A DNA stretch of 64,000 nt from Spirochaetota bacterium (lineage in GTDB: Bacteria > Spirochaetota > UBA4802 > UB4802), in contig JBFLZD010000001.1 of the NCBI GenBank assembly GCA_040756435.1, positions 62,001-126,000 of the forward strand, read 5' to 3'. How positions within the stretch are numbered: position 1 is the stretch's first letter; the number at the start of each line of letters is the position of its first letter. A program made the translations under genes and the position numbers. Shown here one piece after another: positions 8,428 to 14,534 of the stretch. The notes beneath the pieces are model-generated. The model had not been told where the DNA came from, made no database searches, and saw only the letters and a list, made by a program, of their open reading frames with translations.

Positions 8428-9074
8428 TGTATTCAGAAATAATACAGCTTTTACCAAATACGATATATAGCCGAAGTGGCAATATTAAAAAGCTATTTGA
8501 GCTATTCGCCGGTGAGCTTAATAATCTTTATGCGACATTTGAAGAGCTTCGATATGTAAGAGATATAGAGAATCAACAGGGAGTTGTGCTTGATCTCATT
8601 GGCGAAATATTGCGCGAAAAGAGGTTTGGCTATGATGATATCTCCTATCGCTTATATTTATCGATTGCTATACAAAAATTATTATGTTCAGGTTCGATAG
8701 AATCGTTACAAACTGTTTTGCGCGCAATCCTTGATGATGATTTTGTTGGAATTTATGAGTTAACTCCAGATTATCAGGATTTTTTATATAGTGACAAACG
8801 AATATATACTGATGGTAATAGATACCTTGACGGATCATATTATCTTGCTGGCGAACCGCCAGAAGGAAGTTATTCTCCGTATGAGATGTGGCTTGATGGC
8901 AAATACTATTTAGATGGAACCTATTATCTCTCCGGAACAATTTTCCAGCCAGGGATGATCGAAGTGGTCGTTGTATCATCGATTAGCGATGTGCTGCTAA
9001 ATTATGTAAATAGCATCATGGCATATATTAAGCCGGCGGGAGTCCGGTATAGAATAAGAAAACTGGAGGCATAA
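8427..9074 (+). CDS. Phage tail protein, DUF2612/gp48-like, with YLDG repeats
   Basis: A 215-residue protein. The N-terminal half (1-110) looks like DUF2612/gp48-type proteins that connect baseplate J to tail fibres: LIGEILREKRFGYDDISYR and IQKLLCSGSIESLQTVLRAI. Residues about 130-170 hold an unusual near-repeat, YLDGSYYLAG, then YYLDGTYYLSG, plus related DGNRYLDG and WLDGKYYLDG, possibly a beta-solenoid or flexible adaptor. The next gene is the DGR-diversified fibre, so this protein may be its attachment point. Confidence 0.65.
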   Translation: MYSEIIQLLPNTIYSRSGNIKKLFELFAGELNNLYATFEELRYVRDIENQQGVVLDLIGEILREKRFGYDDISYRLYLSIAIQKLLCSGSIESLQTVLRAILDDDFVGIYELTPDYQDFLYSDKRIYTDGNRYLDGSYYLAGEPPEGSYSPYEMWLDGKYYLDGTYYLSGTIFQPGMIEVVVVSSISDVLLNYVNSIMAYIKPAGVRYRIRKLEA

Positions 9075-9075
9075 C

Positions 9076-10581
9076 ATGACTATCCCAAACCCTACAAAAA
9101 CCCGCGAATGGAAAGATGGCAACACCCCCGCGACGGGTACGCCTGCGCTTGGAAGTTATTTCAACGCTGAATTCGATCAACTGTATGCTAATGATAATTA
9201 TTTAGATACAAACAAGCTTGATAAATCTGGAGGCGTAATCACAGGTAATTTAACTATAAATGGCGATCTAGCCGTTCAGGGCGATAATGTTGTAATAAAC
9301 GTAACAGAAGTGCAAGTGGAAGATAAAATTATTACATTGAATAATGGCGAAGTTGGTCCGGGAGTGACTGGAACTGGAATTTCTGGTATCGAAATAGATC
9401 GAGGAAACGGACAAGATAAAGCAAGATTGGTATTTGATGAAAGCGACGATAGTTTTAAAGCTGGTCTCGGTTCAAATATTGTACAGATAATTACAAAAAC
9501 TGCATTTGAAGCAAGGCTAGGTTTACAATTTTTTAATGTTTTCCAACGTATACGAAAGAATGGGTCGAACAATGAAGTGATTGTGCCACCTTTTAGGGTT
9601 GTGCTTAATTCAAAAGAATATTTTACAACGGACAATGCGATCCTGGGGATTGCACATTTAGATACCGGATCGAGCTGGATGTTTGGCTCTGATTATTACA
9701 TTTGGGCTGGAGAACCAAATTCCGGAGATGCTCCTGTGCTAAAAATATCATTATCACAAACCTCACCTCAGGAAATGACTAATCCGCGTATTATTGGCGG
9801 ATTTCATTATGGAAAAATTCGCAATTCAATTACTATTAGCGATGTAAGTAATGGCATAATACCAAATTCTGTATGGGATCTAAACCATATGCCGCGATGT
9901 TATTTGTTAGGATTAGAAGATCCAGAAAATTATCAGATCGGCGGGATGGTTGAAGTGGTAAAAGGAAGTCTGTGGGTAGATATCTATCTTGCAAGCCACG
10001 GTGGCGGTAGCGGATTTAATAAGCGTGTTTATAGCAAGATAAACCAATTACCTCTTACTGGTACAGATGGGCTTAATTGGTATGATTTTGTTGTTAGGGG
10101 TAAAAATTCTGGTAAACGAATGCTTACATACGAAGAATGGATTGCAGCTGCCGTGGGGAGTCCTCAGGGTCGCAGTGATAGCAACCTGCATGGATGGACT
10201 AAAACAAGCAATACCGGGAGAATTAAGACTGCAGCTACGAATCAATCTGATGCAGACGCTGATTATATTAATGGCTATAATACAAGTCTTATGAATGTAA
10301 GAGACTGCGTGGGCAATGTATGGGAATGGCTCAATGAGCTATCTAACCGAACCGATACGACCTCGTGGAACTGGTATAATGTATTAAATGCAGGAGAGAT
10401 GGCTGCAGATACCGACTTTGGACAAGCAAATATGCCCAATAATATAGGTCTTGTCGCTTATTTAGCTGGCGGCGATTGGGGCCATGGTATCTATGCCGGC
10501 TCCCGTGCGGTGTACGTGGGCAATGTGCCGTGGCTCGTCGGCCCGTACTATGGTTGCCGCTTTGCCTGTGAATCTCTGTAA
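9076..10581 (+). CDS. DGR target: tail fibre/receptor-binding protein with C-type-lectin (FGE-like) C-terminus
   Basis: A 501-residue protein preceded by GGAGG. The N-terminal third (1-150) is fibre-like, with NLTINGDLAVQGDNVVIN and repeated DKIITLNN/GPGVTGTGI strands. The C-terminal domain (about 310-501) has formylglycine-enzyme/C-type-lectin motifs: SGKRMLTYEEWIAAA, then DCVGNVWEWLNE, then GGDW and GCRFAC. Residues 463-499 are encoded by the variable repeat. Compared with the template, nine residues are changed (467, 469, 470, 480, 482, 487, 489, 491, 492) and codon 464 differs silently. It is the probable adhesin at the tail tip, diversified by the reverse transcriptase downstream. Confidence 0.88.
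   Translation: MTIPNPTKTREWKDGNTPATGTPALGSYFNAEFDQLYANDNYLDTNKLDKSGGVITGNLTINGDLAVQGDNVVINVTEVQVEDKIITLNNGEVGPGVTGTGISGIEIDRGNGQDKARLVFDESDDSFKAGLGSNIVQIITKTAFEARLGLQFFNVFQRIRKNGSNNEVIVPPFRVVLNSKEYFTTDNAILGIAHLDTGSSWMFGSDYYIWAGEPNSGDAPVLKISLSQTSPQEMTNPRIIGGFHYGKIRNSITISDVSNGIIPNSVWDLNHMPRCYLLGLEDPENYQIGGMVEVVKGSLWVDIYLASHGGGSGFNKRVYSKINQLPLTGTDGLNWYDFVVRGKNSGKRMLTYEEWIAAAVGSPQGRSDSNLHGWTKTSNTGRIKTAATNQSDADADYINGYNTSLMNVRDCVGNVWEWLNELSNRTDTTSWNWYNVLNAGEMAADTDFGQANMPNNIGLVAYLAGGDWGHGIYAGSRAVYVGNVPWLVGPYYGCRFACESL
10462..10571 (+). repeat. DGR variable repeat (VR)
   Basis: A 110-base segment at the 3' end of the fibre gene that matches the template repeat 498 bases downstream. By direct comparison there are 14 differences, and at 13 of them the template has A. 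Of 23 template adenines 13 are changed, against 1 of 87 other bases. Variable positions fall mainly in AAC and AAT codons of the template. The last 22 or so bases (TTGCCGCTTTGCCTGTGA) are identical, GC-rich and adenine-poor, as expected for the initiation-of-mutagenic-homing site. Confidence 0.93.
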
Positions 10582-10604
10582 TCTGTATTCTGGGTATCTA
10601 TTTT

Positions 10605-10943
10605 ATGAAAGAATTTATATTATACCAAAAGGTATATGATTTTATGTTATATCTATTCCCACTTGTGGATAGATTTCCGAAGCATGAAAAATTTGCTCTG
10701 CAAACACAAATAAAAAATAGTATATATAACTTGTTGCGATTGACCATTGAGATTCAAAAATCAAAAAATAAAATGAAACTACTTTATGATTTTGATAAAG
10801 AATTAGAATTTTTAAAAACGTTGATAATGTTTGCAAATGACAAGAAGCCAGCTTGTTTGAGTACTAAATCGCGCCAAACAAGTATGGAAAAATGCATTGA
10901 GATAGGCAAAATTGTTGGAGGTTTGCTTAAAACATTTTCTTAA
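10605..10943 (+). CDS. avd: DGR accessory variability determinant (Avd), four-helix bundle
   Basis: A 112-residue helical, basic protein between VR and TR, the canonical place of Avd. The pattern YQKVYDFMLYLFPLVDRFPK, then FALQTQIKNSIYNLLRLTIE, then two further helices, is that of the four-helix-bundle/23S-intervening-sequence-like family. In phage BPP-1, Avd forms a pentameric barrel that binds the reverse transcriptase and template RNA and is needed for retrohoming. No clear Shine-Dalgarno precedes the ATG. The stop is 16 bases before TR. Confidence 0.85.
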   Translation: MKEFILYQKVYDFMLYLFPLVDRFPKHEKFALQTQIKNSIYNLLRLTIEIQKSKNKMKLLYDFDKELEFLKTLIMFANDKKPACLSTKSRQTSMEKCIEIGKIVGGLLKTFS

Positions 10944-10959
10944 TTTGGGTATTGCTCGT

Positions 10960-11069
10960 TTAGCAGGCGGCAATTGGGACAATGGTATCTATGCCGGCTC
11001 CCGTGCGGTGAACGTGAACAATGTGCCGTGGAACGTCAACCCGAACATTGGTTGCCGCTTTGCCTGTGA
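10960..11069 (+). repeat. DGR template repeat (TR)
   Basis: A 110-base non-coding master copy of the VR, between avd and the reverse transcriptase. It contains seven AAC/AAT codon equivalents in the VR reading phase, which give broad amino-acid choice on random substitution of A. Similarity ends sharply after TGTGA on the 3' side and fades upstream of TTAGC. An open frame passes through TR (10912-11205) but has no start signal and is best seen as a by-product of the VR copy. Transcribed, this segment would be the RNA copied error-prone into cDNA. Confidence 0.92.
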
Positions 11070-11089
11070 CTTCATAAAAGAAGTCCAGA

Positions 11090-11193
11090 TTATTGTTTCA
11101 GAGCAGACAATAACAGTGACAAAGAGAGTCAGGAGCAAATATCCAGGCTTTACGCCAAAAGAGAGAAGACTGGAGCAGTTGCGACTGCTCCAG
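11090..11193 (+). other. Structured TR-RT spacer with two hairpins
   Basis: Between TR and the reverse transcriptase lie two inverted repeats. One is TTATTGT (11090-11096) with ACAATAA (11107-11113). The other is a perfect 9-bp stem, CTGGAGCAG (11170-11178) with CTGCTCCAG (11185-11193), around a 6-base loop. In the best-studied DGR the RNA just downstream of TR is required for priming and for binding of RT and Avd, so this spacer may do the same here. The second hairpin ends 5 bases before the RT start and could instead affect RT translation. Confidence 0.55.
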
Positions 11194-11198
11194 ATATT

Positions 11199-12203
11199 AT
11201 GGTGAAATATATGGATAAATTATTTGCTTCGATTTATGATTATAGTAACTTACTTTTGGCATGGAAGAAGACTCAAAGGCTTCGTAAATATAATCAAGAT
11301 ATTATATTTTTCCGAAAAAATCTTGATGAGAATCTTATAATTATCCAAAATGAGTTAATTTGGAAGTCTTACAAGGTTTCAGAATATCAGAATTTTGTTA
11401 TTTATGAGCCTAAAAAACGCCTTATAAGCGCTTTACCGGTAAAAGATAGAATTGTGCAACATGCCCTTGTTAATATTATAGAACCAGTCATTGACAGAAA
11501 ATTTATTTTTGATTCCCATGCTTGTCGCAAGGGTCATGGTCTTAAACTTGCAGTTGATAGATTTATAAAGTTCGCAAAGAAAAATAAATATTGTTTAAAA
11601 TGTGATATTGCTTCATATTTCCCTTCTATTAATCACGTCGTATTAAAATTATTATATAGAAGACATATCTCATGCGATGACACTTTATGGTTAATAGATA
11701 GAATAATAGATTCTACTGAAAATCCAGGCTTGCCAATAGGAAATCTTTTGTCGCAACTATCTGCAAACCTATATTTGCATGAATTAGATTTTTATGTTAA
11801 ACATCAGCTCAAACTAAAATATTATATTAGATATATGGATGATTTTGTCGTTTTTGATAACAACTACCAAAGTTTAATAAAAATCAAAGATTCAATAAGA
11901 GATTTTTTACAAAATCACTTATTATTAAACTTAAAAGAGGAAAAATCAAAAATTCATGAAACAAAAAATGGAGTAGATTATTGTGGATTCCGTTGCTATC
12001 CCTCCCACGCGGTTGTCAAAAAAGAAACAAGAATAAGGAATTACAAGCGCATAACTCAATTAGCAAATGGTTTAAAGAATAATATTATAACTCCAGATGA
12101 TTTTTTGAATTCTTTAACATCTATAATAGGGCATTCGATGTATTCAAGAAATTATTCTTATAGGAAAAATATTATTGATATATTTTATAAAATTAATATT
12201 TGA
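11199..12203 (+). CDS. DGR reverse transcriptase
   Basis: A group-II-intron-like reverse transcriptase of 334 residues (330 if the ATG at 11211 is used; neither has a clear ribosome site). The catalytic YMDD is at 212-215. Further motifs are a KCDIASYFPSINH aspartate motif (about 142-154) and LPIGNLLSQ, with Ser-Gln at 185-186 where most reverse transcriptases have QG. That SQ is a hallmark of DGR enzymes and is linked to their adenine-specific infidelity. There is no maturase or endonuclease domain. It copies the TR RNA into mutated cDNA that replaces VR. Confidence 0.95.
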   Translation: MVKYMDKLFASIYDYSNLLLAWKKTQRLRKYNQDIIFFRKNLDENLIIIQNELIWKSYKVSEYQNFVIYEPKKRLISALPVKDRIVQHALVNIIEPVIDRKFIFDSHACRKGHGLKLAVDRFIKFAKKNKYCLKCDIASYFPSINHVVLKLLYRRHISCDDTLWLIDRIIDSTENPGLPIGNLLSQLSANLYLHELDFYVKHQLKLKYYIRYMDDFVVFDNNYQSLIKIKDSIRDFLQNHLLLNLKEEKSKIHETKNGVDYCGFRCYPSHAVVKKETRIRNYKRITQLANGLKNNIITPDDFLNSLTSIIGHSMYSRNYSYRKNIIDIFYKINI

Positions 12204-12226
12204 AATTTTAGAATTTCTCATTTTAA

Positions 12227-12688
12227 CTGCGCACGAACAAATTTTTTATCGCACACAAACATGATTTTGAAAATATCGATTATTCATATATTCAAGAAGT
12301 ACCAGTTACTAGTTCGGAAGATGTTAAATATTCAGAGGAGTATCATTTAGACGGAGTAAATAATAATGTTAAAGAAATATATTCATATTTAAAAGATAAA
12401 TTATTAAACATTAATAGGGATCTTATTTTTAATCCACAAAAGTATTATGTATCAATTGTAAATAATCGCAATGTAGCTTACTTCAAATTTCGAATGAAAA
12501 AAATAGGTATTGTTGTAATGCTTCCTTATGAGGAAATATTAAATAAAATTACCAATCATTCTGTTAAACAATTATCTGATAGTGTTCAAAGTTTTTATAA
12601 TGGTCCCTGTGCAGAAGTTGAATTATTTGAACCAAAATCACTTGAAGAAGTAATTCTCTTGTTAAAACCTTTAGTAACAAAAGATTAA
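12227..12688 (+). pseudogene. 5'-truncated DUF5655-like protein remnant
   Basis: A frame open from 12227 to the stop at 12688 encodes about 153 residues without a start codon near its beginning; the first ATG is at 12494, well inside the domain. The C-terminal part (EEYHLDGVNNNVKEIYSYL, later FKFRMKKIGIVVMLP and a final ELFEPKSLEEVILLL) resembles DUF5655, a domain at the C-terminus of some nuclease- or restriction-like proteins. The missing N-terminus abuts the DGR module, so the insertion of the phage or a deletion may have cut the gene. Family match is tentative. Confidence 0.5.
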
Positions 12689-12713
12689 TTGCCAATATTC
12701 ACTCGAAAACGTA

Positions 12714-12811
12714 ATATAACTAAGCATAGCCGCTTTGTCGCTGCGCTCCTCGGCCTGCGACACACTAGGCCAAACGACTAGCCTGGCGCCGGGTAAGCTT
12801 TAATGTTAGAC
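12714..12811 (+). other. attC-like imperfect palindrome
   Basis: A 98-base spacer bounded by ATATAAC (12714-12720) and GTTAGAC (12805-12811), close to the integron R'' (RYYYAAC) and R' (GTTRRRY) core sites; the left site has one mismatch. Next to them AAGC and GCTT pair as L''/L'-like boxes. Inside, TGTCGC and GCGACA form a further stem. It precedes a small promoterless-looking gene, as in cassette arrays. No integron integrase is visible in the window. Confidence 0.35.
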
Positions 12812-12846
12812 ACAAGTGGTGAGCAAGAAAAAAAGGAGGAAAAAAC

Positions 12847-13149
12847 ATGAGTAATGAACCAACAGTAAGCCAAGCATTTATGAGTTTTGCAAAGAATGCA
12901 CCTGAGCATCAAAAGATATGGATGGAGGCTGCACAAAAATTAAGTGAGGCAAGTAAATTAGACAAAAAAACAGATGAACTCGCTTATATTGCTGTCCTTG
13001 CGGCTTTATGGTTAGAAGGTGGTATACCTTTTCACGTAAAACATGCTAAAATGTTAGGAGCTTCACGTGATGAGGTTATTAGTGCAGTTCTAATAGGTTT
13101 ACCTGCTGCCGGAAATGTAGTGATCCAATCAATTCCAATCGCGGTATAA
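12847..13149 (+). CDS. Carboxymuconolactone decarboxylase-fold protein without cysteines
   Basis: A 100-residue all-helical protein preceded by AAGGAGG. The central pattern LAALWLEGGIPFHVKHAKML and DEVISAVLIGLPAAGN fits the carboxymuconolactone decarboxylase/AhpD fold. In AhpD-type enzymes a CxxC lies before the His; here the protein contains no cysteine at all and has GGIPFHVKHA instead. It therefore cannot act as a thiol peroxidase partner, and its activity is unknown. It lies in the accessory cassette-like block. Confidence 0.7.
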   Translation: MSNEPTVSQAFMSFAKNAPEHQKIWMEAAQKLSEASKLDKKTDELAYIAVLAALWLEGGIPFHVKHAKMLGASRDEVISAVLIGLPAAGNVVIQSIPIAV

Positions 13150-13153
13150 GTAT

Positions 13154-13855
13154 ATGATGAAAACGATTGAGAATCTCTTAAAGAATTCTGGACTACCAGG
13201 GCCAAGAGGCAATTTAGAACTTTTATATTTATTTTCAAAAAAAGCCACAGAAAACGAAGTAGATGAATGTTTTTCCTTCTATAAAGATGATTTGCATAAT
13301 TCTCCAGAAGAATTTGTTGTAATGTGTGGGATAGTTGGGTATTGCATTTTAAACAAAGATAATATTAAAAAGACGTTAAAAACGATAAAAAAATATGCGT
13401 CTCATAGTAGCTGGAGAATTAGAGAAGCAGTTGCTATTGGTATCCAAGAAATTACAGAAAACAATACGACTGAGATAATTAATAATCTTGAAAAATGGAC
13501 GGATGGCAATGACTTAGAAAAGCGTGCTGTTGTTGCAGCTTTATGTGAGCCAAAGCTTTTAAAGGAAAAATCATTTATTATTGAATTATTTAAAATTCTT
13601 AATAAGATTACGATGAGTTTTAATAAGATCGATGGAAAACTTTCTGAAAACCAAAATTCTTTACGAAAAACGCTTGGATATGGATGGAGCGTTGCGATTG
13701 TTTCTCTACCAGACGAAGGCAAAGTAGCTTTCGAGAAAATCGCAAGATGTAATAATAAACATATTAAATGGATTGTGAAAGAAAATTTGAAAAAGAAGAG
13801 ATTAACTGTATTGGATAAAAAATGGGTTGAGAAGTTGCTTGCCACCTTCGTCTAA
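13154..13855 (+). CDS. HEAT-repeat-like protein
   Basis: A 233-residue protein of paired helices (NIKKTLKTIKKYASHSSWRI, then VAIGIQEITENNTTEIINNL, then LEKRAVVAALCEPKLLKE), resembling HEAT/DNA-alkylation-repair-like solenoids that serve as binding scaffolds. Two ATGs stand in tandem at 13154 and 13157 without a strong ribosome site; the gene follows its neighbour by 4 bases. The stop codon lies inside the left arm of the next palindromic spacer, as in integron cassettes. No catalytic motif is visible. Confidence 0.55.
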   Translation: MMKTIENLLKNSGLPGPRGNLELLYLFSKKATENEVDECFSFYKDDLHNSPEEFVVMCGIVGYCILNKDNIKKTLKTIKKYASHSSWRIREAVAIGIQEITENNTTEIINNLEKWTDGNDLEKRAVVAALCEPKLLKEKSFIIELFKILNKITMSFNKIDGKLSENQNSLRKTLGYGWSVAIVSLPDEGKVAFEKIARCNNKHIKWIVKENLKKKRLTVLDKKWVEKLLATFV

Positions 13856-13960
13856 TGGCGCATTTATGGTTCAACTCCCGTTGGTCGCTTCGATCTTAGC
13901 CACATTTTCATCTCCGGGAGTACCCTCTGGCAAAACGTCGCTTACCCCACAAACATTAGA
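13851..13960 (+). other. Second attC-like palindromic spacer
   Basis: Outer arms TCTAATG (13851-13857) and CATTAGA (13954-13960) are perfect inverted repeats. Inner arms ACTCCCG (13874-13880) and CGGGAGT (13915-13921) form another stem. The left arm overlaps the stop codon of the upstream gene. The core differs from the canonical AAC/GTT (here AAT/ATT), so recombination activity is doubtful; it could also be a terminator-like structure without a T run. Confidence 0.3.
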
Positions 13961-13990
13961 AGAAACGGCAGCGGAAAAGAGAAAATAATT

Positions 13991-14367
13991 ATGAATGAAA
14001 AATATAAACAAATAATCGTTATGGGATGCTCTGCAAGTTATTCTTTAAGTGACGATGCATGGCAAATGGCAGACAAAGGTGATGCTCAAATCAGATTGGA
14101 AGAAGAAAATATCTCCCTTCCTCCAAAGTTTGCTGATCCGTTATTTTTATCTCGAAAAGATATTCTTGAAAATTTTGAAAATGTCCATAAAATTCATCTT
14201 ACCCTTGCTTAAAAAGAAATTAACACAATCTTTAATCTTGGCTATAAATAAGAAGATTTCTTGAGTTTGCTCATGTTTGCGCAATTGAAATACTTTTGAA
14301 AGATATGATGATGCATGAAACGCTAAAAAAATACGGAGGAGAAGCAGAATTTGTTTTTCAAAAATGA
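13991..14367 (+). pseudogene. Broken small gene of unknown family
   Basis: An ATG at 13991 opens 73 residues starting MNEKYKQIIVMGCSASYSLS and ending at 14212. Beyond the stop, another frame continues with a protein-like segment (EFAHVCAIEILLKDMMMHET, then KKYGGEAEFVFQK, stop at 14367). The compositions fit one original protein of about 120 residues that has suffered frameshifts and an in-frame stop. No family is recognised. It follows the second palindromic spacer and probably belongs to the same accessory block. The rest, to 14534, is AT-rich and holds nothing obvious. Confidence 0.4.
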
Positions 14368-14534
14368 GCAAAGAATTTGACGGGTGCTTCTAAAGGCCTA
14401 AACATTCTTAATACTGCTATAAATAAAATATTTACCACATTTATTGTTTTTTTTTGTTATATTAATATAATGAAACCCTATTTGATGCTATAATTGAAGT
14501 AACTTAAAATTTATGCAATAAACGAGGTAAACCA

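Noticed and set aside
10912-11205. Open frame of 97 codons covering TR with lectin-like residues
   Set aside because: It lacks a start signal, begins inside avd, and its protein-like look is explained by TR being the template of the VR coding sequence.
11199-12203. Group II intron or retron as the explanation for the RT
   Set aside because: There is no maturase or endonuclease domain and no intron structure, and the SQ motif, Avd and adenine-biased VR/TR pair identify a DGR.
1-12203. Extracellular contractile injection system instead of a prophage
   Set aside because: DUF3383/DUF3277 sheath and tube, a tape measure of phage type and the DGR fibre fit a phage; no AAA+ ATPase or toxin genes typical of such systems are seen, though the upstream part is out of view.
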